DNA of 64,000 bases from Methanospirillum purgamenti (GTDB lineage: Archaea > Halobacteriota > Methanomicrobia > Methanomicrobiales > Methanospirillaceae), in the NCBI RefSeq assembly GCF_018502485.1, contig NZ_CP075546.1; one strand, written 5' to 3'. The notes under the pieces were generated by a model. The model was not told where the DNA came from, did not search any database, and saw nothing but the letters and a program-made list of their open reading frames with translations. Of the stretch, positions 26,286-35,746 are shown piece by piece. How positions within the stretch are numbered: the stretch's first letter is position 1; every line of letters starts with the position of its first letter. Position numbers and translations under genes: made by a program.

Positions 26286-27967
26286 CATATGTCATCGGTT
26301 AAGGTAAGGTGTAACACGAATAAAAATCTCAAATAATGATTAATCCTCACTTTAGAAGAGCAAACCTTATGATTTGAATATCAATTACTTTCACTTCAGA
26401 CTACCCTCATGACACCCCAACCAGAAAAAAATGAGACGTCGCGAAAACATCGAATATTTCTTGATAGCCTAAGCTAGATAAATCGGTGAATTTTGAATTA
26501 TTTTCTACTTTTATGACTAATTATACAAGTTACTGGTATGAGTTTTTCTATTCCCATGAGAGGAGATAGCTCCTTCCACTATGGTCTCCCAGATCTCTCT
26601 CCAAGGCGTAGTTGTTCGAAGTCCCCGTTTTTTCTTTCCCAAATTCCGGAGTATCTGCTTTGCATTTTCCGCAAAAACGGTGGCCCATGACCGCTTTTTC
26701 AGTCGTATAGCCATGGAAGGCTCTAAAATTTTCCGAGCAACCGCAAACAACTCCCGTGCAATAATAAGCCTAATAATAGGGATTCGGATGAAAATTTCAG
26801 TGATCGCATCATTTTTAGATTTGAGTCTACCCAACAGGTTTTCGCTCTTTGTTTCTCGAAAAAGATTTTCGATATCCCACCTTGCTGCATACAGAATTGC
26901 CACATCTCTTCCTGCAAGATCTTCTTCAGAAATATTCGTGAAGTAAGTAAGATATTGTTCTGTTTTTTCGTTATATATGGCAATAAATCTCATATCCAAG
27001 GATTTTTTAGTTTTCTTATTATTACTTGAGAAATACCTCACTGTAACGCTTGCATCGATATCAAGTCTATAGGATCTGACGATTTCAATGGCTTTCTGGA
27101 TATCCTGGCCGATCATTTTCGTTCTCATTTTTTCGGGAATGTCTAAACCTACGGAAACCACTTCAGCCCTTGTGTTTGATTTTATTCTTGTAACAAAAGA
27201 TCCGCCATAATCTCCTATTTTAGCAAAGACATCGAATTTAAAGAAACCTCGATCCATCAACAATAACATGCCATTTACCCAAGGTCCTATGCTGAGAGTT
27301 TTTGCATCATTGGTTTTCTCCGGGAAAAACTTTACAGAACAGGGGCCATTACATACTACACTCAACAATACAGAAACTTTAATCCCTGCCGATATTCTTC
27401 GTGTTCGTGTTGCTGGGTATTTATTTGCCAGAAATGAATGAACTCTCACGATTGTATTGTCCTTTATCAGTACATCATTAAAAGTTCGCAAATATCCCTT
27501 TAATTCAGTATTAACTCCTTTCATTTGATAGGAAATGTAATTCTCAAGACATTTGTCCACAAATGCAAGGGCTTCGTAACTGAACCGATCATAAAAACTA
27601 CTGTATACAACTTTTTTCTCTTGATCTACGATGGAATTGTAGATTCTGTGAAATTTGCTAATTGAAGGTTCTTCTTTTGAGTAAAAACCGAATATTAGTG
27701 TTAAAAGAAATTCTACGGGATATATTTTCCTGGAACGGATGATAAATCCGGAATCCACAGCCGCGCAGGCGATTTCTTGAAAAGAGATCAATTCGGTCAG
27801 TTTTTCGGCAAATTTGCGAGAATTTATGCCTAAATCTAGTTCCATGACCAATTTGCCGGGGAAGTATATAAACCAGACGTTTGGTACGCGTGAAAATTTT
27901 AAAATTAGATCCGAAATATGGAAAAATGATTATGTAAAATGTGATATTCCTTAACCGATGACATATG
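26286..27967 (-). mobile_element. insertion sequence copy 1, IS4 family (ISH8-like group)
   Basis: 1682-bp element bounded by perfect terminal inverted repeats CATATGTCATCGGTTAAGG. It is flanked by the 10-bp target duplication GAGAGTATTT (26276-26285 and 27968-27977). Ends starting CAT and a 10-bp duplication fit the ISH8 group of the IS4 family. It carries a single transposase and about 230 bp of non-coding left end. A second copy lies at 36790-38471. It is inserted in the leader of the acetoacetate-decarboxylase-like gene. Confidence 0.95.
26517..27851 (-). CDS. IS4-family DDE transposase (copy 1)
   Basis: 444-residue transposase. The IS4 catalytic layout is visible: first Asp in VLIKDNTIVRVH, second in LLLMDRGFFKFDVFAKI, and the signature Y-x2-R-x3-E-x6-K in YAARWDIENLFRETK. 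Intact and probably active. It differs from the copy at 37021-38355 at one residue (T versus I in KKRSWATVF), caused by one base (G versus A near 26682 and 37186). Confidence 0.95.
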   Translation of the reverse strand: MVMELDLGINSRKFAEKLTELISFQEIACAAVDSGFIIRSRKIYPVEFLLTLIFGFYSKEEPSISKFHRIYNSIVDQEKKVVYSSFYDRFSYEALAFVDKCLENYISYQMKGVNTELKGYLRTFNDVLIKDNTIVRVHSFLANKYPATRTRRISAGIKVSVLLSVVCNGPCSVKFFPEKTNDAKTLSIGPWVNGMLLLMDRGFFKFDVFAKIGDYGGSFVTRIKSNTRAEVVSVGLDIPEKMRTKMIGQDIQKAIEIVRSYRLDIDASVTVRYFSSNNKKTKKSLDMRFIAIYNEKTEQYLTYFTNISEEDLAGRDVAILYAARWDIENLFRETKSENLLGRLKSKNDAITEIFIRIPIIRLIIARELFAVARKILEPSMAIRLKKRSWATVFAENAKQILRNLGKKKRGLRTTTPWREIWETIVEGAISSHGNRKTHTSNLYN

Positions 27968-28047
27968 GAGAGTATTTAATATTTTACTTTTTGGATTTAT
28001 TGGGATAAGCCTGAAATATATCGAGGAAAGGGATAATGACAGATTTT

Positions 28048-29802
28048 CATCAAAGACAGCTTAAGTAGTTGAGAAGGGAGAACGTATATATTTTTCATCA
28101 AATCGTAACAAAAAATGTGTGAATAATTTATTTTCTCTTTCCGGCATTCCTTCTTTTAGGATCCCTGACAGCGCGAATGGTCTGTCTAACTATTTATTGA
28201 CTTTTGAATTGAATAATAAACAGTACTATAACAAAAACACGATAAATTCAACTTTAAATGGAAATTTTTTACGATAGCCTTCGCTATGAAAAGCCATCCT
28301 ATGCGTTATCAATAATTACGTGCGATTATTGAAAGGAAGAAAACTTCAACGAGATTAATTCTCTATTTTGTCTGTTTTGAGCGAGTTGCCGCAATGATCT
28401 TTCGAGTTTGTGCCACCTTCTCTCTACAAAACAAATTCCAAAATATTGCTGATTCAGAATACTTAAAAATTCTAAACCTTTTTCAGCAAATATTTTAGAC
28501 CAAAGTAGGGGAGTATACTTATCTTTCAAATTACTATCAGTTGATGAAATAATCCAACAATAAAGATCGCGACTAATGATAAAACGAAGCATAATGGAGT
28601 AAATATGAATATATGCTAAAGGGACATTTCCAAGTAACATTTTCCCCAAATCATAGTCCATTTTCAGTTCTTTGAAAATGAGTTCAATCACCCATCGATA
28701 TCGGTAAATTTCATAGATATCTTCAGGAGAGAATTCCTCATATGGTAGATTTGTCATGTATAATTGCCATTTTTTGGAAAGAGAATTCCAATGACAAATC
28801 ACTCTAAATTCCTGAAAATGTTCTATTTTTTTCTCTTTTCTAATAAAGAAGGAACATTTAAGATCATAAACTCCATTTTTTGAGATTTTCTCTAAAAAAT
28901 CTCCTAATTTGATTCTTGTAAAGCAATTAATATCTACTATGGAAATGAAATCTGAAGGTGCAGAGATTATACTGCAAACTTCAGGAATCGCATTGGATTT
29001 TACACGACTAATAAAAAATCCTCCATGCTCCTGAATTTTCGCAAATGATTTCAGGGAATAATATCCTAAATCGTTTAAGAGAAGTGAATCCTTAACTTCT
29101 GGTCCAATATTTAGCATTTTAGAATCGTGGACTCTTTCTGATGTTATTGTTGTACTTGTTACAGAATGAGAAATTGCACTGTATACTGCATGAATCTTTA
29201 ACCCTGCAGAATTATTCCGGGAACGAGCAGCGGGATGTAATTCATAGAGTTTTTTACTTATGCGAATAATGCTGCTATCCTGTATTAAAATGTCTTTAAA
29301 ACTCTGAACAGTTCCCTTTAAACGAGCGGGGGATTGAACAGCCATTTGTTCAATATAATGATCCAATAAGACTCTAAGAAAATCTACGAGTCTCATATTC
29401 ATCCATTTTCTAAAACTCTGGTTTCTAATGGGTTTTTGATTCGAAGGACTATCATTAAAGTCAACATATCTTCGATGTAATTCTTCCACAGATGGTAGTT
29501 GATGACAACTGATCCCAAAAATTAGAACGTAGACCAAATAGACAGGATCTAATTTCCTTTTTCGTTTTAAAAATCCTGTTTTGCGGGCGGTTCCTTCAAT
29601 GTACTCATAGGTGAATTTGTCTGAAAACCATGATTTAAGGGTTTTTAGACCACCGCAAGAGAGAGTGTTCATATTCCGGAACAATCCCGAAGGGAGGGTC
29701 TACTAGTATATATAGGTGCCGATTTGAAGCATTAAATACAAAATTCTCAGTAACACTCAATTTTGAATACTATCTAACTCAAATCTAAAGCTGTCTTTGA
29801 TG
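28048..29802 (-). mobile_element. second IS4-family insertion sequence, distinct type
   Basis: 1755-bp element with terminal inverted repeats CATCAAAGACAGCTT (28048-28062 and the complement ending at 29802). It is flanked by a perfect 10-bp duplication GACAGATTTT (28038-28047 and 29803-29812). The layout matches the first element (CAT ends, 10-bp duplication, transposase on the minus strand) but the sequence differs, so it is a separate ISH8-like type. Only 60 bp of host DNA (27978-28037) separates it from copy 1. Confidence 0.95.
28326..29684 (-). CDS. IS4-family DDE transposase
   Basis: 452-residue transposase with the first Asp in ILIQDSSIIRIS, second in LLLNDLGYYSLKSFAKI, and the signature YRYRWVIELIFKELK (Y-x2-R-x3-E-x6-K). 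It is full length. A short inverted repeat (28274-28287, ATAGC/GCTAT) lies 38 bp beyond its stop, as in two other elements of the island. Confidence 0.94.
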   Translation of the reverse strand: MFRNMNTLSCGGLKTLKSWFSDKFTYEYIEGTARKTGFLKRKRKLDPVYLVYVLIFGISCHQLPSVEELHRRYVDFNDSPSNQKPIRNQSFRKWMNMRLVDFLRVLLDHYIEQMAVQSPARLKGTVQSFKDILIQDSSIIRISKKLYELHPAARSRNNSAGLKIHAVYSAISHSVTSTTITSERVHDSKMLNIGPEVKDSLLLNDLGYYSLKSFAKIQEHGGFFISRVKSNAIPEVCSIISAPSDFISIVDINCFTRIKLGDFLEKISKNGVYDLKCSFFIRKEKKIEHFQEFRVICHWNSLSKKWQLYMTNLPYEEFSPEDIYEIYRYRWVIELIFKELKMDYDLGKMLLGNVPLAYIHIYSIMLRFIISRDLYCWIISSTDSNLKDKYTPLLWSKIFAEKGLEFLSILNQQYFGICFVERRWHKLERSLRQLAQNRQNRELISLKFSSFQ

Positions 29803-29812
29803 GACAGATTTT

Positions 29813-29986
29813 TTAATCTTGCTTTCTTAACATGATTTACCGAACAGAACAAAAAAGGTCTTCATTGAGGAATCGGATGATCCCTCAATAAAATATCCAT
29901 TCCTTTCAGGAAGGGCACATTTGTTGACCATTCCATGCTGTTTCTTGTTCTTTGGCGAGATCGTGACGTATTTTTTAGATCAAATA
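29813..29986. other. short gene-free spacer
   Basis: Host DNA between the right duplication of the second IS and the substrate-binding protein gene. I see no reading frame or strong hairpin worth naming. Confidence 0.4.
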
Positions 29987-31216
29987 TTACATGGTAGTAC
30001 TATTCAGGTCGACGAGGGGAATCGTGGTATCCATCCCATACAAATATGTGAATGATGGAACCCAGGTATATATCCCGTCATCTCCTTTTCTCACCTGGTA
30101 AAAGCAGTAATCACCAAACTCGCGATCACCGTTTTCGTTCAATTTGAGCCTGCCTGTTGCACCGTACGACGTTTTTCCCAGGTAATCTGCAAGATAGAGA
30201 TTATCCTGTAAGCCAGACATATTGTGCTCGACAATCCGGGTTGCCATAACCGTTTCATCATAGGGGAGAATCTCGTAAATATGGGGCTGACGCCCGCCGA
30301 TAGCGGCCTGCACGGTCTCATGCACACGCCAGTAATCAGAACTTGCAACCTGGCTCGCGTCAAAGGAAAGTGCGGCAAGCCCGGTTGCATCTGCAAACTC
30401 AGCAGCCGTTTCATTCTCAAGGACCGTCGGGTTCAGGGCAACACCATCCATCCCTGACCAGTGAATCTTTTTCAGGTTTGGATATGCAGAAGCCTGTGCC
30501 ATCAGATCCGTTATCTCATCCATGGATATGGCAAAGATGCAGACGCTCTCTTCCCCATATTCTTCAATGACAGGAGTAACGAGAGAATCGAGTTCATCAA
30601 GGGTTCCGGTAAAGTCCTGGGTGTTCGGGGGATATGAAACGATACTGGTAACATTGGTGACCGAACTGACCAAATCAGCAAGATTAATTCCGTATATATC
30701 CCCCCGTGATACAACAATGGTCATCGGGTTAATCATGCCCTTGAAATCGGTATTGAAACTTTCCAGTGCCTGGAGAATATGGTAATCATCGGGACACAAC
30801 CTGACAACTGCATCCCCGGGGAGTGACAGCTTGATTGAGGTAGACGGGCTGATTGACAGGATCCCCTCGTTGGTGATGATCGGCAGGTACCCGGATACCT
30901 CTTCAGACGTAGTTGGTCCGACAATGATCTGCACACCCTGGTTGATGAGATCCCGGGCTGCCTGTGCTGCAGCTTCCTTTGATCCGTCTGTTCCGGCTTT
31001 CCTGATGATAACCGTTATGTTTTTTCCGGTCTTTGCGTAGTATTCGTTCATGTCAGCTGCCGCAAGATTCACGGCTGCTTCAATTCCCTTCGCAAATGAA
31101 GCGGAATCTCCGCGTTCATCGATGATTGCCCCGATAACTATCTCTCTCTCTGCAGATACAGATCCGACAAGGAGGGCACACCACAATATCAAGATGCAAT
31201 AAACTATCTTTTTCAT
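29987..31216 (-). CDS. ABC-transporter-type substrate-binding protein (LIV family)
   Basis: 409-residue type I periplasmic-binding protein. A signal peptide (KKIVYCILILWCALLVGSVSA) is followed by EIVIGAIIDERGDSASFAKGIEAAVNLAAADMNEYY, DLINQGVQIIVGPTTSEEVSGYLPI, STSIKLSLPGDAVVRLCPDDYHI and SYGATGRLKLNENGDREFGDYCFYQV, the pattern of branched-chain amino acid or amide binders. No lipobox cysteine is obvious. No permease or ATPase genes are adjacent, so it is an orphan receptor, possibly serving a distant transporter or sensing. Ligand unknown. Confidence 0.88.
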   Translation of the reverse strand: MKKIVYCILILWCALLVGSVSAEREIVIGAIIDERGDSASFAKGIEAAVNLAAADMNEYYAKTGKNITVIIRKAGTDGSKEAAAQAARDLINQGVQIIVGPTTSEEVSGYLPIITNEGILSISPSTSIKLSLPGDAVVRLCPDDYHILQALESFNTDFKGMINPMTIVVSRGDIYGINLADLVSSVTNVTSIVSYPPNTQDFTGTLDELDSLVTPVIEEYGEESVCIFAISMDEITDLMAQASAYPNLKKIHWSGMDGVALNPTVLENETAAEFADATGLAALSFDASQVASSDYWRVHETVQAAIGGRQPHIYEILPYDETVMATRIVEHNMSGLQDNLYLADYLGKTSYGATGRLKLNENGDREFGDYCFYQVRKGDDGIYTWVPSFTYLYGMDTTIPLVDLNSTTM

Positions 31217-31717
31217 AAATTATTACTCCATTGTGACATCCGGCTTTTCAGCATCAATTCCGGACTCAGGGTTCCCATATGGAATATTTCCTGTATTCAT
31301 TTAAATCTGATGAAATGATGCAGAGAAGTTATTAGTTCGCATCCTGCCAGACTGCCGTTTTGATGAAAACAGGCTTCTTTTTCCTCCGGGGACGTCTATC
31401 TGGCAGCAGCAGGGGGAATAATCCTTATTCACTCAAGAACATAGAGAGAGTCTTATGAGTATAGAGTTGGTCTTGGGGTGACCCGCTATCTTGTCTATTC
31501 AGTCCTGAGTTATGTCTCTATGGTGTAGAAAAATGATATTTCCATCAAAGATGGAGTGATTAAAGCTGTAAATGAGGAGCTATGGCTTCCTGATTTCTCT
31601 TAAAAAACTCACTTTCTATTTATTTCACCTTCTCATGAACCAGTATTGACCTGATTTTAAAAAATCCTTTTACCTAAATACTAGGTTTCACGAGTATGGC
31701 TGATTAGTAACGATAAC
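31217..31717. other. gene-poor spacer
   Basis: About 500 bp between the binding-protein gene and the decayed RelE toxin. The first part (31217-31330) should hold the promoter of the binding-protein gene. The middle shows only short interrupted frames. I see no gene, RNA or repeat I can support. Confidence 0.4.
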
Positions 31718-31917
31718 TCAGTATTTGTGGTATACATGCTTTCGATGTCCTGCATCAAGCACGATGATGATCAGTGTATCCTGTTCAATCCTGATTGTGA
31801 CCTGGTATATTCCTACTCGTAAGGAGTATCGTCTGACACCATCAGGGCTTTTCAATTTCTTTAACGTAAGAGCAGGATTTTCAAGATGGCAGAGTGAAGG
31901 AGAGAGTAAAAATATTA
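31718..31917 (-). pseudogene. remnant of a RelE/ParE-family toxin
   Basis: The conserved C-terminal half of a RelE-type toxin is present: NPALTLKKLKSPDGVRRYSLRVGIYQVTIRIEQDTLIIIVLDAGHRKHVY. Directly after the antitoxin stop the frame reads IIFLLSPSL and then jumps straight to CHLENPAL, so the usual 25-30 residue helical pair between the first strand and NP is missing. There is also no start codon at the expected junction (ATAATA in its place). A long reading back to 32005 runs through the antitoxin in another frame and is an artefact. Probably an inactive toxin. Confidence 0.6.
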
Positions 31918-32148
31918 TTCGTCTCCCAATCTTCTTTTTATCTCTTCGAAGGAGTATGTCTTCCCGGTTTTGAATTCTTCCTCGGCTTTTTGAACCCTGG
32001 CCCATGCTTCGGGGGTGAGTTCTTCCTCCTCGGAACAGAGGGTGATAAGTCGTTCTATTACCTCTGCATAGCTCTCTTCAGGTAGGGCTTTGAGGTTATC
32101 TAAGGCGTGTATGGTAGATTCAGGTAATTGGATTGTTGATGCAGACAT
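31915..32148 (-). CDS. RelB-like antitoxin
   Basis: 77-residue antitoxin: MSASTIQLPESTIHALDNLKALPEESYAEVIERLITLC is an N-terminal DNA-binding-type part (DUF7557/antitoxin-like), followed by an acidic helix EEELTPEAWARVQKAEEEFKTGKTYSFEEIKRRLGD that would wrap the toxin. It immediately precedes the RelE remnant, and the two stop/start junctions coincide. The antitoxin frame itself looks intact. Confidence 0.75.
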   Translation of the reverse strand: MSASTIQLPESTIHALDNLKALPEESYAEVIERLITLCSEEEELTPEAWARVQKAEEEFKTGKTYSFEEIKRRLGDE

Positions 32149-32484
32149 ATGAATGAGTTATATTGATGTGTAATGATATCAGTTCTAGGTATTTTTAAAA
32201 TTTAAATTATATCGTAAGATAGATTTGTTCAAAAAAAATGGTGTTAATTTCCATTCAAAACGTTTTTAAATGCTTTTTCGAGATGTGAATAGATATATTT
32301 CAACATAGGTAACTATTCAGCCAACATCACCGTTCTGAATATTTAAATTTCAATTTCTCTAAACTGTGTAGGAACCATTCAGCCAGGGGAAGAAATAATA
32401 ATCCTGAATTGATGATTACGGTTGAATAGCAACGAATATTGTCAATTCACAAATTTTATGTAATCTGTATTCCATTGATCGATT
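32149..32484. other. spacer with a repeated CATTCAGCCA-like motif
   Basis: This 336-bp spacer has no gene. It contains two related direct repeats, AACTATTCAGCCA (about 32310) and AACCATTCAGCCA (about 32372), and a divergent inverted relative (GGTTGAATAG near 32430). These could be relics of transposon ends. AT-rich blocks suggest promoters for the divergent flanking genes. Confidence 0.35.
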
Positions 32485-32955
32485 ATGGATGAAATAACCA
32501 TCATTAACCTCCTTCCTCAACAGGTAATGGGGATAACAAAGACAGGAACATACGGGATAATACCTGAACTCCTTTTGAAAGTCTATGAATCCATTGTGGA
32601 TAAGAAACTGACAATCACCGGTGCACCGATGTTTATCTGCCACGAAACCTGTCCTGAAGCAGTATTGGAGGCGAATGAGAAAGGAACTGCTGTTGTGGAG
32701 GTTGCCTGGCCTGTATCAGGGAGTTCTGATAATTCCGGTGAGATCAAAATGTATGAACTCCCGGGAGGAAAAATGGTTCGGGCTTTTCACAAGGGACCCT
32801 ATGAAACCTGTGAATCAACATATTATAAAATATTTGACTGGATTGATGAGCAACACCTTCAGATTGCTGGCCCAATCAGGGAGATATACCCCAATGATCC
32901 CAGGATGGTAAAACCCGAAGAGATACTAACCGAGATCCATGTCCCTGTCCGGTAA
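32485..32955 (+). CDS. GyrI-like/effector-binding domain protein
   Basis: 156 residues forming one GyrI-like (SHS2-type) small-molecule-binding domain: ITIINLLPQQVMGITKTGTYGIIPELL, GAPMFICHE, GTAVVEVAWPV, and GGKMVRAFHKGPYETCESTYYKIFDWIDE with the conserved H-x-G-P-Y motif and acidic residue, ending REIYPNDP...TEIHVPV. Such domains bind hydrophobic drugs or metabolites. There is no DNA-binding domain, so it may be a stand-alone ligand sink or hydrolase. Followed by a clear hairpin. Confidence 0.88.
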   Translation: MDEITIINLLPQQVMGITKTGTYGIIPELLLKVYESIVDKKLTITGAPMFICHETCPEAVLEANEKGTAVVEVAWPVSGSSDNSGEIKMYELPGGKMVRAFHKGPYETCESTYYKIFDWIDEQHLQIAGPIREIYPNDPRMVKPEEILTEIHVPVR

Positions 32956-33010
32956 ATTTTTTTAGCATGGATATCAGGGAAGTGAGAACAGAAACTCCAA
33001 TTTTGATACC

Positions 33011-33035
33011 AAACACTCGTTGCCGCCGAGTGTTT
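33011..33035 (+). terminator. perfect inverted repeat after GyrI-like gene
   Basis: AAACACTCG (33011-33019), 7-base loop TTGCCGC, CGAGTGTTT (33027-33035): a 9-bp perfect stem 55 bases after the stop codon. It is not followed by a long T tract, so it could equally be an operator or RNA-stability element. The rest of 32956-33237 has no supported gene. Confidence 0.45.
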
Positions 33036-33237
33036 AATAAAAGTTTTGGATAATCGGATTATCTGTTGTATTATTCAGGGTATCTATGAACATGGTACAT
33101 CGAGCAAATAACACGAGAAACAGATACATTACCGCTCTACCGATCCACATGAGAAAGATGTGAAGCCGGAAAAGATCGGATAAACAATAAGATACACCGG
33201 GAAATCCCATCACGAAATAAAGTGGATCAAATAATTT

Positions 33238-33723
33238 TTATTTTGTCATAACTTTTTGAAACACAAACATTGGTTCATCACTTTTGGGATCCTCTACTCT
33301 AATCATCTGAAAACCACATTTGTTTACATAAAAATACACATTTCTCATCAAAACAGGTGGTGTTATTGTTGTCCATGTCTTTGTTTGTGGATATCTTTTT
33401 TCAATTTCCAACCATGCTCTATAACCGATACCTCTGTCAAGATAATCAGAATCGACAAATAAAAGGCTTAAAATGTTGTGATTATCATCCTTAATCGTTA
33501 ATACAGCCCCTCCAACCATCTTCTTATCTTGATAAAAAACTAATGGAGTTTCTTCTGTTTTTTCAAGTATGCCATCTATTGATGGAAGGTCTTCGGGATC
33601 ATGATTTGCTCCATAATTATCCGGAAAATCGTGCATGGAAGCGGCAAAAGATATCTCCATCATTCTTTTCGCTTCATTGAAATTACCCGGATTCATTGGT
33701 GATATTGTAATATTCTGCAACAT
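33238..33723 (-). CDS. GNAT-family acetyltransferase
   Basis: 161-residue GNAT N-acetyltransferase. It has the N-terminal strand ITISPMNPGNFNEAKRMMEISF, beta strands VFYQDKKMVGGAVLTIKDD and NILSLLFVDSDYLDRGIGYRAWLEIEKRYP (motif A; the Q/RxxGxG/A loop is R-G-I-G-Y-R), and C-terminal NVYFYVNKCGFQMI (motif B). Substrate unknown; probably a small-molecule acetyltransferase. Low GC like the rest of the island. A 60-codon frame overlapping its start (33683-33865) is uncertain and is not listed. Confidence 0.88.
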   Translation of the reverse strand: MLQNITISPMNPGNFNEAKRMMEISFAASMHDFPDNYGANHDPEDLPSIDGILEKTEETPLVFYQDKKMVGGAVLTIKDDNHNILSLLFVDSDYLDRGIGYRAWLEIEKRYPQTKTWTTITPPVLMRNVYFYVNKCGFQMIRVEDPKSDEPMFVFQKVMTK

Positions 33724-33973
33724 TTAATCCAACATCTGTGCTATCATAGGAATTAAATGGTTTCTGGCCATCAATTATTATATGGATTTTTTTGATTTCA
33801 ATGGGCCCGCCGAGTGTCGGATAGATAGAAAAAACTAATGATTTTTTATGAGCATAATCATTCATTAACGAGTCTTATTTCAAATCTTGAATTTACTTTT
33901 TAGAGGAATCGTAAAAAGGATAATTCTTCAAATTTAAATAGAAGCTTTAACCCTTAGTTTATAATAAAAAAAT

Positions 33974-35746
33974 ATGTGTGAATATATCTTTAGGAATGGT
34001 GAAAAATGTTCAGAACCTTCTATTTTAAACTCTCAATATTGTATATTTCATTATGAAAACTCAGAATATCATGATAGCCTGATAAAGTTACAAAATTTAA
34101 AAATTTATGAGAAAATAATTAATCGAGATTTTAATTTTGAAGGAGCAAAAATATATAATTTTTCGTTTATTTGCCTAAATTTTGTTAATTGTAATTTTAA
34201 TGATGCTGTATTTTATAATGATGTTTCTTTTGAGGGAGCATCTTTTGAAGGGGAAACGAATTTTTTCAAAACAATTTTCAAATTTAAATCATCTTTTAAA
34301 TACTGTAAATATATTGGGATATCTCATTTCCATGAAATCTCTTTTTTTGACAATGTAGACTTTAACTTTGCAACATTTAATGATAAAGTGAAATTTATCT
34401 CAACTTTTTTTAATTATGCTGAATTTTCAAACACGATTTTCTATAATCAAATTTTTTTAGAGGATTGCAAATTTAAAACTATTATAATAAATAATACAAT
34501 ATTTTATGAATTTATTTCGTTTTTTTCTTCATCTTTTGAGGAAGAATGTTACTTTAATGATATTACATTCAATAAATACACAAATTTTGGAAAATGTACC
34601 TTTAATTCATCAGTATTTTTTTTGAAAACCTTTTTTAAGGGTTACACTGAATTTCGAAAGTCGAGGTTTAATAAAAATGTTCATTTTTCTGATTCTTATT
34701 GGTTTGATAAAATATCATTGTCTGATTCAAAATTATCTGAAGACTCGTTTAGTGAATTTTCAATGCAAAATGTAGTTTTTTTAAATGGTATAGAATTACA
34801 GAGAATTGAATTTAATGGTGAAACATCATTAATTAACTTCAAATCTTTGATAGATGTTGATTTTTCTGATTGCATCTTTAATGGTGAATTGATTTTATGC
34901 AATATTACTGTAAAGAGGTCGCTTATTTTTACAAATGTATGCTTTTGTAATCTTCTATCTTTTTTTAAGAGTGGTTCAGAAAGTAAACGAAATATATTGG
35001 ATATTTCAAATCTAATGTTTAATTTCTCGAAATTTTATAAAGATCTTAAACTGTCCAATTATATATTTACAAAGAGTTCCTGTATTTCTTTTATTGGATC
35101 TGAGTTTTTTTCTGATTTGATTATTGATAATTCTAAATTTTTAGGAGATTTGAATTTAAATCAAATTTCCATTAAAGGAAAATTTTCTTTTCATAATGTC
35201 GAGATACAAAAAAATTCAGAAAAAGAAAATTTCCATCGAGCGGCAAGATTATATTATCAAGAATTAGGACAGAATTTTGATGCTGATGAGCATTTTTATC
35301 AAGAAATGAAGGCACGTAGAGTAAAAACAAATGAGATATTATTAAATAATAATAGAGTTTTGTACGAAAATAAAGATTCTGGGAGGTTTAGATTAAACCA
35401 AGTAAAACTCAAAACTAAAAATTTTGGGAGTATTATTTTGGAGCAACTTTTTTTATACGGAACTAGTTCAAGAGGAGTGATATTAGCGTTTTTATTCATT
35501 GGATTAATTTTTGGGGGTATTTTTTTTTATTTTGAATCATTAAATAGTTGTATACTATCACAGGATTCATCTTTAATCAACAATTCGCTTATTTATAGTT
35601 ATACAAATATTTTAGGAATTGATTATAGTAGTTTAAACCAATATCCACTATTAAGTATCATACTGACAATCATCGAAAGGATTATAGGATTACTGTTTTT
35701 CTCTATTCTTACTGTTATCATTGCAAGAAGGTATATGAGAACTTGA
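33974..35746 (+). CDS. zinc-finger, pentapeptide-like repeat, channel-like membrane protein
   Basis: 590 residues, very AT-rich. (1) The N terminus is a compact Cys/His cluster, C2-C12-C23-H26 (CEYIFRNGEKC, YCIFH), probably a zinc finger. (2) About residues 50-430 form degenerate pentapeptide-type repeats with Phe every five residues (FNFEGAKIYNFSF, FNDAVFYNDVSFEGASFEGETNF), expected to fold as a quadrilateral beta-helix. (3) A helical linker (FHRAARLYYQELGQNFDADEHFYQEMKARR). (4) Two membrane helices (about 501-521 and 557-580) flank a pore-like segment NNSLIYSYTNILGIDY, resembling Ion_trans_2 channels but without a TVGYG filter. Candidate membrane effector of the adjacent AAA-Mrr locus (inference). 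An AT-rich TATA-like element precedes it near 33950. Confidence 0.8.
   Translation: MCEYIFRNGEKCSEPSILNSQYCIFHYENSEYHDSLIKLQNLKIYEKIINRDFNFEGAKIYNFSFICLNFVNCNFNDAVFYNDVSFEGASFEGETNFFKTIFKFKSSFKYCKYIGISHFHEISFFDNVDFNFATFNDKVKFISTFFNYAEFSNTIFYNQIFLEDCKFKTIIINNTIFYEFISFFSSSFEEECYFNDITFNKYTNFGKCTFNSSVFFLKTFFKGYTEFRKSRFNKNVHFSDSYWFDKISLSDSKLSEDSFSEFSMQNVVFLNGIELQRIEFNGETSLINFKSLIDVDFSDCIFNGELILCNITVKRSLIFTNVCFCNLLSFFKSGSESKRNILDISNLMFNFSKFYKDLKLSNYIFTKSSCISFIGSEFFSDLIIDNSKFLGDLNLNQISIKGKFSFHNVEIQKNSEKENFHRAARLYYQELGQNFDADEHFYQEMKARRVKTNEILLNNNRVLYENKDSGRFRLNQVKLKTKNFGSIILEQLFLYGTSSRGVILAFLFIGLIFGGIFFYFESLNSCILSQDSSLINNSLIYSYTNILGIDYSSLNQYPLLSIILTIIERIIGLLFFSILTVIIARRYMRT

Noticed and set aside
25422..26288. 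ATG at 26288 as the natural start of the decarboxylase-like gene
   Set aside because: That ATG is the end of the insertion sequence; in the uninterrupted sequence the frame has a stop just upstream, leaving 26258 as the native start.
28326..29684. The 452-residue transposase as a third copy of the 1682-bp element
   Set aside because: Its terminal repeats, length and protein sequence differ clearly, although the family and duplication size are the same.
31718..32005. A 95-residue RelE toxin starting at 32005
   Set aside because: The first 29 residues lie inside the antitoxin gene in a different frame; only the part downstream of the antitoxin stop resembles RelE.
33683..33865. 60-codon minus-strand frame overlapping the acetyltransferase start
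   Set aside because: It overlaps by 41 bases, has no recognisable motif and no ribosome-binding site; it could be a remnant, but evidence is too weak.
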